Part shown: positions 43,907-53,277 of the stretch, piece after piece
Numbering within the stretch: the stretch's first letter is position 1
How the letters are laid out: each line of letters begins with the position of its first letter
Origin: Spirosoma sp. KUDC1026
Lineage (GTDB): Bacteria > Bacteroidota > Bacteroidia > Cytophagales > Spirosomataceae
DNA: 64,000 bases
NCBI RefSeq assembly: GCF_013375035.1
Contig: NZ_CP056032.1
Coordinates: 3,514,001-3,578,000, forward strand
Reading direction: 5' to 3'
Translations under genes and position numbers: made by a program
Notes under the pieces: generated by a model
The model's input: only the letters and a program-made list of their open reading frames with translations
Databases searched by the model: none
What the model was told of the DNA's origin: nothing

Positions 43907-45484
43907 ATGCATCCATTGGAAACGGTAATTCTGCTCCTTGTTTTCGTACTTGGGCTAGCGATGCTGGCCCGGCGCATTCACCTGGTTTTCCCGATCCTGC
44001 TGACGGTAGGCGGCCTGGTGATCGGCCTTGTACCGGGCTTACCCCAGGTGGTTCTCGACCCGTCGGTGGTACTGCTTGTATTCCTGCCGCCGGTGCTGTA
44101 TAGTGCCGCCTGGTACACAAACTGGAGCGACTTCCGGCGCTATGCTGAACCTGTCATCGTGCTGGCTTTGGGGCTGGTGCTGGTAACCAGTCTCGGCGTT
44201 GCGTGGCTGGCTCACGCCATCATTCCGGGTTTCACTATCGCGATGGGTTTGCTGCTGGGAGCTATTGTGTCGCCCTCGGATGCTGTTGCCGCCACGGCGA
44301 TCATGAAGACGCAGTCGGTACCCCGAAAGATTGTCACGATTCTGGAAGGGGAAAGCCTGGTAAATGATGCGTCCGCGCTGGTACTTTTACAACTCGCACT
44401 GGCTGCGGTGAGTACGGGAGCATTTTCTCTCGGACACGCCCTGCTGGAGTTTGTGTTGCTGTCTGGGGGTGGTATTGGCGTAGGGCTGGTCGTGGGCTTT
44501 GTTTCGTACTGCATTCATAGACACGCCAAACTGGAACCGGGGCTCGAAACAATACTGACGTTTGTGACGGCCTACCTGGCGTATCTGGTGGCCGAACACC
44601 TGCACCTGAGTGGCGTGCTGAGCGTTGTGACGGCGGGTTTGTTTATCGGGCATAAGCAATCGCGGATACACAGCCCAATTGTACGGATGCAGGCGGTGGC
44701 CGTCTGGGATTTTGTCATCGTGTTGCTGAACGGACTAATCTTTATCCTGATTGGCCTGCAACTGCCACATGTAGTGAGCGCCATTAAAGGCGAATCCACC
44801 AACCATCTTCTGGCCTACGGCATTGGTATCAGCCTGACGGTGGTCATTATCCGGTTTGGGTTCATTTTCATGGCCGATACACTCTCCAACCAGGTCCGAA
44901 AATTAGTGCATTTACCGCCGATCTTCCCGTCTCGCCGATACACTACCTTGCTGGCTTACATCAGTATGCGGGGGATTGTGTCGCTGGCAGCCGTACTCTC
45001 CATCCCCGAACACCTGCCCAATGGGAGCCCATTTCCGGGGCGCAACCTGATTCTTTTCATCACCTTCTGCGTTATTCTGTTCACGCTGGTGGTACAGGGC
45101 GTATTGCTGCCGGTTGTTATTCGGGCGCTGGCGTTCGGACAGCAACCCACCGATTATCTATCCCGGCATGAGGTACGGAAACAGCTTTCCCAACGGGCAC
45201 TGAGGCAGGTACAGCAACTAGTTTGCCAGGAAAAACTGACGGGAGCAGCCGTGCAGGTGATCGTTGCCCAGCACCAGATGCGGGCGAAAGAACTGGCGCA
45301 TATGGAAACGGCAGCCCTACTGGACCAGCATCAGCTCAATCAGAAACTGATGCTGACTGGAATTCAGGCGCAGCGTGACGAACTGATCAACCTGCGGGAC
45401 CGGCAACAGATCGACGTCGAATTGTTTCATGAACTGGAAAACGAACTGGACCGGGAGGAGATCCAGTGGCATCCCGTAGGCTGA
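43907..45484 (+). CDS. Na+/H+ antiporter, CPA1 (NhaP) family
   Basis: A 525-aa protein with 12 or so transmembrane helices in the first 420 residues, then a charged cytoplasmic tail (about 425-525) of coiled-coil character. The diagnostic ion-binding stretches are 'GAIVSPSDAVAATAIMK' and 'ILEGESLVNDASALVLLQLA', as in NhaP/CPA1 exchangers. It exports Na+ (or K+) in exchange for protons and so controls pH and salt balance. It lies between two paralogous TPR kinases on the opposite strand, separated by 186 and 16 bp. Those kinases may sense ionic or envelope stress (inference). Confidence 0.93.
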   Translation: MHPLETVILLLVFVLGLAMLARRIHLVFPILLTVGGLVIGLVPGLPQVVLDPSVVLLVFLPPVLYSAAWYTNWSDFRRYAEPVIVLALGLVLVTSLGVAWLAHAIIPGFTIAMGLLLGAIVSPSDAVAATAIMKTQSVPRKIVTILEGESLVNDASALVLLQLALAAVSTGAFSLGHALLEFVLLSGGGIGVGLVVGFVSYCIHRHAKLEPGLETILTFVTAYLAYLVAEHLHLSGVLSVVTAGLFIGHKQSRIHSPIVRMQAVAVWDFVIVLLNGLIFILIGLQLPHVVSAIKGESTNHLLAYGIGISLTVVIIRFGFIFMADTLSNQVRKLVHLPPIFPSRRYTTLLAYISMRGIVSLAAVLSIPEHLPNGSPFPGRNLILFITFCVILFTLVVQGVLLPVVIRALAFGQQPTDYLSRHEVRKQLSQRALRQVQQLVCQEKLTGAAVQVIVAQHQMRAKELAHMETAALLDQHQLNQKLMLTGIQAQRDELINLRDRQQIDVELFHELENELDREEIQWHPVG

Positions 45485-45500
45485 AGACCTGTCAGCCTGC

Positions 45501-47840
45501 CTATGAAATTCGGTCCGTTTTTCGGTGCTGATCGAAATCCAACTGGATACACACGCCTGATTCCTGATGCGAACGTATCTGTAGGCGGCCCCCAATCTGA
45601 TGGCTCAGGCCCTGAATCATAGTCAGCCCCAGCGTTGTACTTTGGGCGGGGTTAAACCCAGTCGGTAGCCCCACGCCATTATCTTCAATAAGAAGTCGGC
45701 AGGTCTCTTCGTCCAAGGGCTGAAGGCTTACCCAGATAATACGGGGCTGGAGAGTCCTAGCTTCAGGGAATGCATACTTCAGCGAATTGGTGACGGCTTC
45801 GTTGATAATCAGGCCAATCGGCGTGGCCAGGTTAACGTCCAGCTGAACAGGGAAAACGTCCAAGACGGTTTGAACAGCTGGCTGGTGACTGAAGGATTCT
45901 AGCAGATAATCAACAACTTCGCTTACATAGTCAACCATGCTGACCCGGGCCAGGTGGTCGGACTGGTACAGGCGCTGGTGGATCAACGCCATGGCCTGTA
46001 CCCGATTCTGGCTCTCCCGGATAGCGGCCAGGGCCGTAGTATCGTGGAGATAGTCGGACTGGGCGCTCAAAAGGCTGCTAATGATCTGGAGGTTATTTTT
46101 GACCCGGTGGTGAATCTCTTTCAGCATCCACTCTTTCTCTTCCAGTAATTCTTCTTTCTCGACCACCATATGTTCCAGCGACTGGTTTTTCTGGTCGATC
46201 TCTCGCTGCTTGGCCTCCAGCAGTTGATTGCTACGTTGCTTAAGCCGGTACCGGTTATAGCTAACTCCCAACAAACCCGCCAGTAAAAGGGCACCTATCA
46301 GGATGGCATTTCGTGTGGTTTCGGCCCGTTTCAGCGCCGACTGCTGGAGTTCACTCTGCTTGGTCAACAGGGCAATGTTCTGTTCCTTCGCCCGGGTATC
46401 GTACTGAATCTGTAACTGCGTGAGTTGTTTGCTCCTGGCTTCGTTGAAAAGCGAGTCGTTAAAGGTTTTATAATGGCGCAGATGATCGATAGCCGAGAGG
46501 TAACTGCCCTGCGCAGAATCTACTTTAAATAGCATTAGATGAATATCCCGAAGTGTTGACAGGGCTTCTTTCTGGGGTAGAATCGTCAAGGCTTTCGTCA
46601 GGTAATACCCCGCTTCTTTGTATTTGTGTTGCTTTACATAAAACGCCCCAATATCCTCCCGAACCCGTAACGACTGCTCAAAATCAAGGTTGTTTTTCTC
46701 ATACCGTAGCAGCGCTTCCTGGTAATAACGCTCTGCCAATCCGTAGTTCTGTAAGGCATCGTAGCAGTAGGCGAAGTTCTGGGCTACGCAGGCTTTTTGG
46801 ATAAGCGTATTTGTCGGAATCTCCGCGACCAGCTCTTTCAGAAACCGAAGGGCTTCCTGCGGTTGTTGCTGCGCGATCAATTCTTTGGCAATCATGCCCG
46901 CTGCGTTGAACAGAGCAAAATTCGGTAACCCCTCCCGACGCCAGACGACAAGCGATTTTTTGTACCAGTCGATGCTTTTCTGATGATTGCCGGCTACTTC
47001 GTACACCTGCGCCAGATCGCCGTAAAAAGCGGCTGCCGAGGCTGTGTCGGCTGTTCGTTTCATCGTCTCCACGCACAATAGTCCGTACATCAGGCCCTCG
47101 TTCAGATCTCCTTTTAGCCGCCCGATGATCGATAAGAGGTTGTAGGTGTAATGGAGCTTAGGATAACGGATGGCTTTGTATCGCTTCAAAACGTGCAACA
47201 GCTCCGACTCGGCCGTTGTCAGCTTGCCTTCGTACAGATGAGTAATCCCTATTTCCTTTAGGGCGTTGATCTCGTCGATCGGTTTATGTATCGACCGGTA
47301 TAATGCGGCTACCAGGCGAAAGTTGGCCAGTACGATAGTCGAATCCGGGGCGTAATTACGTAGCCATATACCGAACTTAGATCGGGCAATCGCTTCGCCC
47401 TCTTTATCTCCCGAACGCTGGCAGTTGGTAATCAACGTTGAAAATCGCGCCCGTCCGGAAGCCGTATCACCACCTTCCAGATCGGCGACGATAGATAAAC
47501 TTTCCGTTTCGTGCTGCCGGGTTAGTAGATGCAGTGAGTCGCTTAGTTTTCTAGCCTGGCGCAGGTATATCCGGCTGCTATCCAGGTCCGCCTTCGTTTC
47601 GCCAGGTTTGTAAATATGAAACTTACTCAGCTCCAGTAAAATGGAAATTCGTTTCTCGTCGGGGCGGCTTTGTCGCAAGTCAGCGAGAAGACGGTTTACC
47701 TGCTGCCGGTTTATGTTTTGTCCGCCAGCGGCCAGGGTATACAGCAGCAACCCGAACAATAAACAGGTTCGGGCAAACCCGGAAAACAATACCGGTAGGA
47801 TCGACGATTGACCAACGGGTTTATACACCTGACTGCACAT
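45501..47840 (-). CDS. TPR-containing sensor histidine kinase (HisKA_2 type), paralogue 2
   Basis: A 779-aa protein with the same layout as the kinase at 41408-43720. It has an N-terminal signal or anchor (LPVLFSGFARTCLLFGLLLYTLAAG), TPR-like repeats (about 50-460), a TM helix (AILIGALLLAGLLGVSYNRY) and a coiled coil. HisKA_2 has 'LKEIHHRVKNNLQIISSLLSAQ'. HATPase_c has 'GLIINEAVTNSLKYAF' and 'IEDNGVGLPTGFN'. Shared short stretches such as 'SYNRYRLKQR(S/T)NQLLEAKQ' show a duplication, now diverged in the sensor half. It converges with the antiporter gene. Confidence 0.92.
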   Translation of the reverse strand: MCSQVYKPVGQSSILPVLFSGFARTCLLFGLLLYTLAAGGQNINRQQVNRLLADLRQSRPDEKRISILLELSKFHIYKPGETKADLDSSRIYLRQARKLSDSLHLLTRQHETESLSIVADLEGGDTASGRARFSTLITNCQRSGDKEGEAIARSKFGIWLRNYAPDSTIVLANFRLVAALYRSIHKPIDEINALKEIGITHLYEGKLTTAESELLHVLKRYKAIRYPKLHYTYNLLSIIGRLKGDLNEGLMYGLLCVETMKRTADTASAAAFYGDLAQVYEVAGNHQKSIDWYKKSLVVWRREGLPNFALFNAAGMIAKELIAQQQPQEALRFLKELVAEIPTNTLIQKACVAQNFAYCYDALQNYGLAERYYQEALLRYEKNNLDFEQSLRVREDIGAFYVKQHKYKEAGYYLTKALTILPQKEALSTLRDIHLMLFKVDSAQGSYLSAIDHLRHYKTFNDSLFNEARSKQLTQLQIQYDTRAKEQNIALLTKQSELQQSALKRAETTRNAILIGALLLAGLLGVSYNRYRLKQRSNQLLEAKQREIDQKNQSLEHMVVEKEELLEEKEWMLKEIHHRVKNNLQIISSLLSAQSDYLHDTTALAAIRESQNRVQAMALIHQRLYQSDHLARVSMVDYVSEVVDYLLESFSHQPAVQTVLDVFPVQLDVNLATPIGLIINEAVTNSLKYAFPEARTLQPRIIWVSLQPLDEETCRLLIEDNGVGLPTGFNPAQSTTLGLTMIQGLSHQIGGRLQIRSHQESGVCIQLDFDQHRKTDRIS

Positions 47841-47904
47841 GTAGACAAAGAGACATCCGGAAAGCCAGCAGCGGGTAACGCTCTGTTAACTATAGCGTAT
47901 CAGA

Positions 47905-47912
47905 CAAATATA
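47905..47912 (-). promoter_or_regulatory. predicted -7 element for TPR kinase paralogue 2
   Basis: A perfect TAnnTTTG (TATATTTG) on the minus strand, 64 bp before the kinase ATG at 47840. The -33 region is weak. Confidence 0.45.
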
Positions 47913-47947
47913 AGCCGGTAAACGACGTAGTCGGCGCTCCTGAATGG

Positions 47948-48517
47948 TTATGATTGATACAGCCAGCGAGCCACCAGCCGGACATAGCGGGGCATAATTA
48001 CAAATGTCATCAGGCCAACAATAATTAGGCTGGTCAGGAATGCTCTGATCAATGGAATCGCCAGAAAGGGGAGGGAGAGCGTAAGTGGAGCGAGAAGCTG
48101 TGGAATCAGGAATGAGAGTGGAAAAATGGCCGACAACGTAATCAGAAACTGCTTGTAAGGCGGAGCCACTTTGTGGCTCCGGGGCGGGGTAAACCAGAAT
48201 TCAAGTCCAGTCCTGATGTCAATTTTCTCGGCCTCGTTCAGCATAGGGCGCACCTTGTCTATCAGTTGTTTACGTGTGTCGGATTCCAGCCAGTCGCGCA
48301 GGTTAGCTTCCGAATCAAAATGCAGCACAATGGTGTATTCGTCGTTCTGCCCGTGCGGACGGATCACGTTCACGCCCCGGTGGCCCGTTGCCGCCTGGGC
48401 CTGCGGCACGATCTCCCGTAACCAGTTTTCGTAAGCCTGAACCTGCTGTTTATAAGGCCGCTGGACAATGATGGTTGTTACGGCACTGTTGGTGTTGATT
48501 GAAATGCTCGGGGCCAT
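47948..48517 (-). CDS. ABM-domain (antibiotic biosynthesis monooxygenase-like) membrane protein
   Basis: A 189-aa protein. The N-terminal ferredoxin-like ABM domain (about 10-110: VTTIIVQRPYKQQVQAYENWLREIVPQAQA, then TIVLHFDSEANLRDWLES) is followed by two or three hydrophobic helices (about 122-185). The fusion of an ABM domain to a membrane tail occurs in uncharacterised bacterial proteins; substrate unknown. It starts 13 bp after the DUF5996 gene and is probably co-transcribed with it. Confidence 0.8.
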   Translation of the reverse strand: MAPSISINTNSAVTTIIVQRPYKQQVQAYENWLREIVPQAQAATGHRGVNVIRPHGQNDEYTIVLHFDSEANLRDWLESDTRKQLIDKVRPMLNEAEKIDIRTGLEFWFTPPRSHKVAPPYKQFLITLSAIFPLSFLIPQLLAPLTLSLPFLAIPLIRAFLTSLIIVGLMTFVIMPRYVRLVARWLYQS

Positions 48518-48530
48518 GTAAGCGCGCTGG

Positions 48531-49472
48531 TTAGTATTCGTAGCTGGTCAGGTCGCAGTCGAGTTCGGCCCGGTTCCAGTGGGCGGTCGTGACGGCGGCA
48601 TCGTAGGTCGTCTGCAGAAACGCCAGTAACTGCGACTCTGGGTCGGCGGCCTGGCGAACTACTTCGTACGGCAGGATAAACTCGCCCATGTTGGGATGGA
48701 AATAAGCCCCTGCCGGTTCGACACGCTGCTGTCCAAAATCAGCCGGAGTGGGGTAGCAGTAAGAATAGAAGGCGGCTTCGGGAAACTGTTCGTTGCCCGG
48801 CCAGAAACCCACCGAGCTGACTTCGTGCGAATACGCTTCCTGCATAACCCGGGTCGACATATTAGGCGCTCCTCCCGGATGCAGCGGTGCCCGGCGGCCC
48901 GAAAAACGCGTAACAGCCAGATCGAAACTGCCCCAGAAAAAATGAACGGGACTGCACTTGCCCGTATAACCCGCCCGGAACCGCATGAAAACAGGATACA
49001 TACTGACAATGGCCTGCCAGAAGCGCTCCACCATCACCGCATCATACGACTGGTGCAGGTGATCCTCGGCAAAAGGAATGACGTTGGGTAGTTCGTTAGG
49101 TGTGTCGTGAATGGTAATGTCGATGCCCACCTGCTGGAGCGAAGCCATCACGTCGACGTAGAAGTTAGCTACCGACCGGGGGTAAAGACCGACGTCGACC
49201 CGTTGCCCAGTACTGGTACTGATATGCAACTGATGGCTCACAAAGTCGAAATCGAGTTGAAATACTCCTCGTTCGTAAGGAATGCTACTGCTCGTCAGCC
49301 CCCTTGGCGATACGTACAGAGTAACGTGCCAGGAGTGGTTGATCCAGGGCGTTTGCCGGAGCCGGATTTTGCCCACGATCTGGGTCCAGAGGTGCAGCGT
49401 TTCTAGCGTCTGGTTCCAGTCGGCATAGGGTAGGGCAGGCCAGCGTTCCGGGATACGTGTGTTGGTTGTCAT
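48531..49472 (-). CDS. DUF5996 family protein
   Basis: A 313-aa soluble protein. It begins 'WPALPYADWNQTLETLHLWTQIVGKIRL' and contains 'PWINHSWHVTLYVSPRGLT', 'VHFFWGSFDLAVTRFSGRRAP' and 'EVSSVGFWPGNEQFPEAAFYSYCYP', all characteristic of DUF5996. The conserved Trp, His and Arg suggest an enzyme, but none is assigned. It is upstream of, and likely co-transcribed with, the ABM membrane protein. Confidence 0.85.
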   Translation of the reverse strand: MTTNTRIPERWPALPYADWNQTLETLHLWTQIVGKIRLRQTPWINHSWHVTLYVSPRGLTSSSIPYERGVFQLDFDFVSHQLHISTSTGQRVDVGLYPRSVANFYVDVMASLQQVGIDITIHDTPNELPNVIPFAEDHLHQSYDAVMVERFWQAIVSMYPVFMRFRAGYTGKCSPVHFFWGSFDLAVTRFSGRRAPLHPGGAPNMSTRVMQEAYSHEVSSVGFWPGNEQFPEAAFYSYCYPTPADFGQQRVEPAGAYFHPNMGEFILPYEVVRQAADPESQLLAFLQTTYDAAVTTAHWNRAELDCDLTSYEY

Positions 49473-49541
49473 AACGAGTTGAATCAGTGGTTGACAGGGA
49501 CTTCAATCAGCTGGAAACGGGCGTCGTTCCGTCCGACTTGA

Positions 49542-50513
49542 TTAAGCAATTTGAATGACCAGCCGTTTACCCGGCGCAATATCCTGATTCCAGGCCGTTG
49601 CTACGTCGGCCAGTGGACGGACGTCCGTGTCGAGTATCAGGCCACCGGTTGTTGCCAGTTGAAACAGGTCGGGTAGGATGTCGGTGTTCATCTGCCGAAA
49701 CGCATCCGCCGACAGACTCCCCAAACCAGACCCAAGTATTTCGATTGCCGAGCTACGCAGGCTTCCCGACGAGAGGCCGATGGTCTCGCCGGCCATACTG
49801 CCTACCGTGACAATCCGAACCGGATGGGTAAACTGATTAATACCCCCGCTCATCAGTGCCTTGAGCAACATTTCCATCGGATGCCCCCACAGGTAATCAA
49901 TTACGACGTCGACGGGCGTGGCAGCATGAGCGGCTTTGAGCTGATGGATAAGCGACTCATCGTCCTGCCGAAGCGAAATAATTTCGTCGGCCCCCAGCGT
50001 TTTCAGCTTTTCGAGCGATTCTGCATTCCGTCCCGTGACAATAACCCGGTTGGCTCCGTAGTAGCGGGCCAGTTGAACCGCTACCTGGCCCGTTACGCCC
50101 GTCGCACCGTTGATGAGCACCACCATACCAGCTTTCAGCTGTGCTCGGTGCAACAGGGCCAGCGCAGCCCCCATAACGGCGTTGGGCAGTGCGGCCGCTG
50201 TCGCATCGGATAGAGTATCGGGAATGGGCACGAGATTCGCCAGTGACACCAGCGCTTTTTCGGCCAGCATACCAGAAAGGCCGGTTGCGTACACGCGCCG
50301 ACCATCGTCTAGCAAACCCACTCCGTCGATCCCGACCACGGTCGGCAACTGCTGATGACTGGCGTAATGTTTGCCACTGGCCCGCGCTTTGTCGAGGTTT
50401 TTGACCGCTGCGGCTTTTACCCGGAGCAGCAGCTGACCCTCCTGCGGAACCGGATCCGGAAAGTCTTCGTAGCGGGGTTCCTCACCCAGTTGATGTAATA
50501 CGGCAGCTTTCAT
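49542..50513 (-). CDS. zinc-independent MDR oxidoreductase (quinone-reductase-like)
   Basis: A 323-aa medium-chain dehydrogenase/reductase. It has an N-terminal GroES-like domain (VKAAAVKNLDKARASGKHY; VVGIDGVGLLDDGRRVYA) and a Rossmann domain with 'VLINGATGVTGQVAVQLARYYGA', the NADPH motif of quinone oxidoreductases. The zinc-ligand Cys/His set of alcohol dehydrogenases is absent. It probably reduces quinones or enones. It follows the 97-aa gene by 67 bp on the same strand. Confidence 0.87.
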   Translation of the reverse strand: MKAAVLHQLGEEPRYEDFPDPVPQEGQLLLRVKAAAVKNLDKARASGKHYASHQQLPTVVGIDGVGLLDDGRRVYATGLSGMLAEKALVSLANLVPIPDTLSDATAAALPNAVMGAALALLHRAQLKAGMVVLINGATGVTGQVAVQLARYYGANRVIVTGRNAESLEKLKTLGADEIISLRQDDESLIHQLKAAHAATPVDVVIDYLWGHPMEMLLKALMSGGINQFTHPVRIVTVGSMAGETIGLSSGSLRSSAIEILGSGLGSLSADAFRQMNTDILPDLFQLATTGGLILDTDVRPLADVATAWNQDIAPGKRLVIQIA

Positions 50514-50580
50514 AACAGCGACTCTATGTGGGCTAATACGTCTGTACGAGAGTAAAAAGAGGGTGTAGTGAATGGGTCGT

Positions 50581-50874
50581 TTATAAAGAGGGTTGTTTCA
50601 TTTGAAGCAGGCTGGCCGTTGGCTTTCCGGAGGTATCACAGCGGGTTATCAGGATGCCTTTCAGGCTGGACCGGATCGCGCAGACGATCATGTCGCCTGT
50701 TTCTGGCGCGTTGCCCCTGACCCGATACAGTTCAACGATATCGAACTCGTCGGCGCTGAACGTACCGGCTGAACACGTCAACTGGTTTGCATCCAGCCGG
50801 AAAATAGTAAGAAAGCCCTGCTGGTGTAGGGCGTTAACAACCTGAGAAACGGTGAGGAAAGAAGCCTGCTCCAT
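50581..50874 (-). CDS. small conserved protein, 97 aa
   Basis: The pattern 'VSQVVNALHQQGFLTIFRLDANQLTC...FSADEFDIVELYRVRGNAPETGDMIVCAIRSS..KGILIT' resembles a family of roughly 100-residue Bacteroidota proteins that databases often mislabel 'phosphoribosylpyrophosphate synthetase'. It has no PRPP-synthetase motif. It starts 26 bp after the GAPDH gene and is likely co-transcribed. Function unknown. Confidence 0.7.
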   Translation of the reverse strand: MEQASFLTVSQVVNALHQQGFLTIFRLDANQLTCSAGTFSADEFDIVELYRVRGNAPETGDMIVCAIRSSLKGILITRCDTSGKPTASLLQMKQPSL

Positions 50875-50900
50875 GAAACGTAGGTTGAGGTTGATACAAA

Positions 50901-51905
50901 TTAATCAATACGATTGGCCAGGAAGGCGGCTACCTCGGCCAGCCGATTGGAAAAGCCCCACTCGTTGTCGTACCAGGCAGCTACCGATAGGAGTTTTCCT
51001 TCCTTGGCCGTCAATGGTAGATCGACGATCGATGAGTGGGGGTCGGCCACAATGCGGGACGATGCCCATTGGTCTTCCAGCACGTCCAGTACGCCCTTCA
51101 ATGGGCCATCTGCTGCGGCCTGCCGGAAGGCGTCGTTGACTTCCTCCACCGTACAGTCCCGCTCCGTAATCAGGTTTAGTTCGGCGATGCTGCCCGTGCG
51201 GGTTGGCACGCGGTAGGCTTTGCCGGTGATTTTGAGATCTTTCCAGATAAACTGGAGTGCACGGGCCGCCCCCGACGAGGATGGAATGATGTTTTCGGCC
51301 GCGGCCCACGAATCCCGTCGGTCTTTCATGGGTTGATCTGTCAGCGACTGCGTATTGGTGTATGAATGCACCGTCGAGAAGAGACCGTACTGAACCCCGA
51401 AGTTTTCCAGAACGACCTTCACAACCGCGGCCAGCGCGTTGGTAGTGCAACTGCCCATACTGACGATATGGTGATTGGTCGGATCGAACGTATCCAGGTT
51501 GATGCCTTTCAGCAGCACCGCATCGCAGTCGTCCAGGCTTTTGCTGGGCGCGCTGACAAGCACGTAGCGAGCCCCCCGATCTAAGTGCACCTGTGCCCCG
51601 GCGCGGGTAGTTGCCCGCCCTGTACAGTCGATAACCAGATCGACGCCCAGCGCGCCCCAGTCGGGGACTTCCTTCGCCGAATTGTAATACGCCAGCTCTC
51701 GATCGCCAATGGTCAGTTTACCCTCACTGCCCGACACCGGCTCCGGCCAGCGACCGTAATTGGTATCAACCGCGAAGAGAGCTGCCAGCGTGGATTCGTC
51801 CCGAATGTCGGCAATGGCAGTCGGAACAAATAGCTGCTGCTGTAAACCAATGCGTAGAAACTGCCGCCCGATGCGGCCAAAGCCATACAAACCGATGGTT
51901 ACCAT
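50901..51905 (-). CDS. gap: glyceraldehyde-3-phosphate dehydrogenase, type I
   Basis: A 334-aa protein. The NAD-binding start is 'IGLYGFGRIGRQFLRIG'. The catalytic Cys lies in 'SMGSCTTNALA', and 'STVHSYTNTQS' supplies the catalytic His region. 'IPSSSGAARAL' and 'AAWYDNEWGFSNRL' are further family signatures. The second Cys of the usual SCTTNC motif is Ala. It oxidises glyceraldehyde-3-phosphate with phosphate and NAD(P)+, or a related aldehyde. No pgk or tpi is adjacent, and the flanking genes are detoxification-type enzymes, so it is probably an accessory copy. Confidence 0.92.
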   Translation of the reverse strand: MVTIGLYGFGRIGRQFLRIGLQQQLFVPTAIADIRDESTLAALFAVDTNYGRWPEPVSGSEGKLTIGDRELAYYNSAKEVPDWGALGVDLVIDCTGRATTRAGAQVHLDRGARYVLVSAPSKSLDDCDAVLLKGINLDTFDPTNHHIVSMGSCTTNALAAVVKVVLENFGVQYGLFSTVHSYTNTQSLTDQPMKDRRDSWAAAENIIPSSSGAARALQFIWKDLKITGKAYRVPTRTGSIAELNLITERDCTVEEVNDAFRQAAADGPLKGVLDVLEDQWASSRIVADPHSSIVDLPLTAKEGKLLSVAAWYDNEWGFSNRLAEVAAFLANRID

Positions 51906-52216
51906 TGAATTATGGGTTTTTGACTATGAGTGAATTGACTTGTTTGCTTTCGTCCCGACTGATGATATGGCCCCGGTTAAGGTAAATCATTTCGGTAACG
52001 GTGCTCATATACAGGGCAGCGTTAGCAAAACTTTAGTGGCTGTTGGTAGCGGCTGCCCGCCGGTGACTATCCGTTCTGAATGCATCCGTACAATGAGATT
52101 CGGTAGTCAGATAAGAGGACATCAGCCATATATCAGTGTACTGATCCGGATGGCGCCGAAACTGGGCGTGGACGTACGGACAAAGTTATTTTGATGGGTG
52201 ACTATCAAACAGTCAG
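51906..52216. other. intergenic region
   Basis: 311 bp between gap and the VOC dioxygenase gene. No convincing gene, hairpin or promoter box was seen; it must hold the gap promoter. Confidence 0.4.
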
Positions 52217-53158
52217 CTACGTAGTCTTCAGAATGGGTAATGCTTTCTCAATTCTAGTCCGCGAAGCCTCATACTGTTTCGGGAGTTTAAGGTGGCTACC
52301 CAGTTCAGCAAGCGGCTCATCGACCGTAAAACCCGGATTGTCAGTGGCAATCTCGAACAGAACGCCCCCCGGTTCGCGGAAGTAGAGCGAATAAAAATAG
52401 TCGCGGTCGATCTTGGGTGTGATCTGTAACCCGCTGCTCTGAATCTTCTCCCGGAACTCCATTTGAATCGTATCATCGGCCACCCGGAACGCGACGTGGT
52501 GGTTTGTACCGGCGGCATTACGCCCCATTTCACTGGTTGGCTCTTCCAGCAGATCAACAATCGCTGCTTCGGGTACGGTATCGGTCTGGAACCGGTAGCG
52601 GTTGCCTTCCTGCGCTAATAGCCGGTACCCGAAGATGTCGGTCAGCACCCGGGCGGTAGCGTCAATCTTCTGTAATGTCAACGTTACACTATGAAAACCA
52701 CGGGTGGCCATATCCTGCTTAATAGCATCGGTTTCCCAGACGGAGCGGCCATCGGGCTGCCTGGGCACAATAAGCGTCATGGCCAGTCCGTCGGGGTCCG
52801 TGAACGGCAGATATTGTTCTCCGAACCGTTCGCCGGGTTCGTCCATTGATACGCGCGCTTCCCGAAACCGACTAGTCCAGTTATCCAGACTATCGGCCGG
52901 AACTGAATAGCCAATTTCGGTCGCCATACCGGTCCCGTTACGTCCGGGGCCGATACCTTCCCAAGGAAAGAAGGTCAGGATGGTTCCGGGAGTACCTTCT
53001 TCGTTGCCGTAATAAAAATGGTACGTGGTTGGGTCATCGAAATTAACCGTCTTCTTAACCATCCGCAGCCCCAATACGTGAGTATAAAAACCGTAGTTGC
53101 GCTGGGCGTTGTTAGCGATAGCGGTGATGTGATGAAGACCCAGAATGGACTGATTCAT
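52217..53158 (-). CDS. ring-cleaving dioxygenase-like VOC protein (MhqO/LinE type)
   Basis: A 313-aa protein with two glyoxalase/VOC modules. 'GLHHITAIANNAQRNYGFYTHVLGLRMVKKTVNFDDP' opens the first, and 'GFHSVTLTLQK' starts the second. Metal ligands are probably His in 'HHIT', His in 'NHHVAFRV' and Glu in 'LFEIATD'. This is the layout of MhqA/MhqO-type hydroquinone dioxygenases. It probably cleaves hydroquinones or catechols, fitting the quinone-reductase-like MDR enzyme nearby. ATG start; single gene with a strong hairpin upstream. Confidence 0.88.
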   Translation of the reverse strand: MNQSILGLHHITAIANNAQRNYGFYTHVLGLRMVKKTVNFDDPTTYHFYYGNEEGTPGTILTFFPWEGIGPGRNGTGMATEIGYSVPADSLDNWTSRFREARVSMDEPGERFGEQYLPFTDPDGLAMTLIVPRQPDGRSVWETDAIKQDMATRGFHSVTLTLQKIDATARVLTDIFGYRLLAQEGNRYRFQTDTVPEAAIVDLLEEPTSEMGRNAAGTNHHVAFRVADDTIQMEFREKIQSSGLQITPKIDRDYFYSLYFREPGGVLFEIATDNPGFTVDEPLAELGSHLKLPKQYEASRTRIEKALPILKTT

Positions 53159-53216
53159 ATTAAGAAAGGTAAATGGGAAAATGAGTAACCACGTATTAGA
53201 TGATGTTTATGCAGAT

Positions 53217-53277
53217 AATAAAGCCTGACCAGCCCATTCCCGACGTTTGTTCGGGAATGGGCTGGTCAGGCTTTATT
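53217..53277. terminator. 27-bp perfect hairpin, bidirectional terminator
   Basis: Arms 53217-53243 and 53251-53277 are exact complements with a 7-nt loop (CGTTTGT). The right arm overlaps the stop codon of the alpha/beta hydrolase gene (53273). T-rich sequence flanks both sides, so it can terminate the hydrolase transcript before the VOC gene. Confidence 0.8.
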
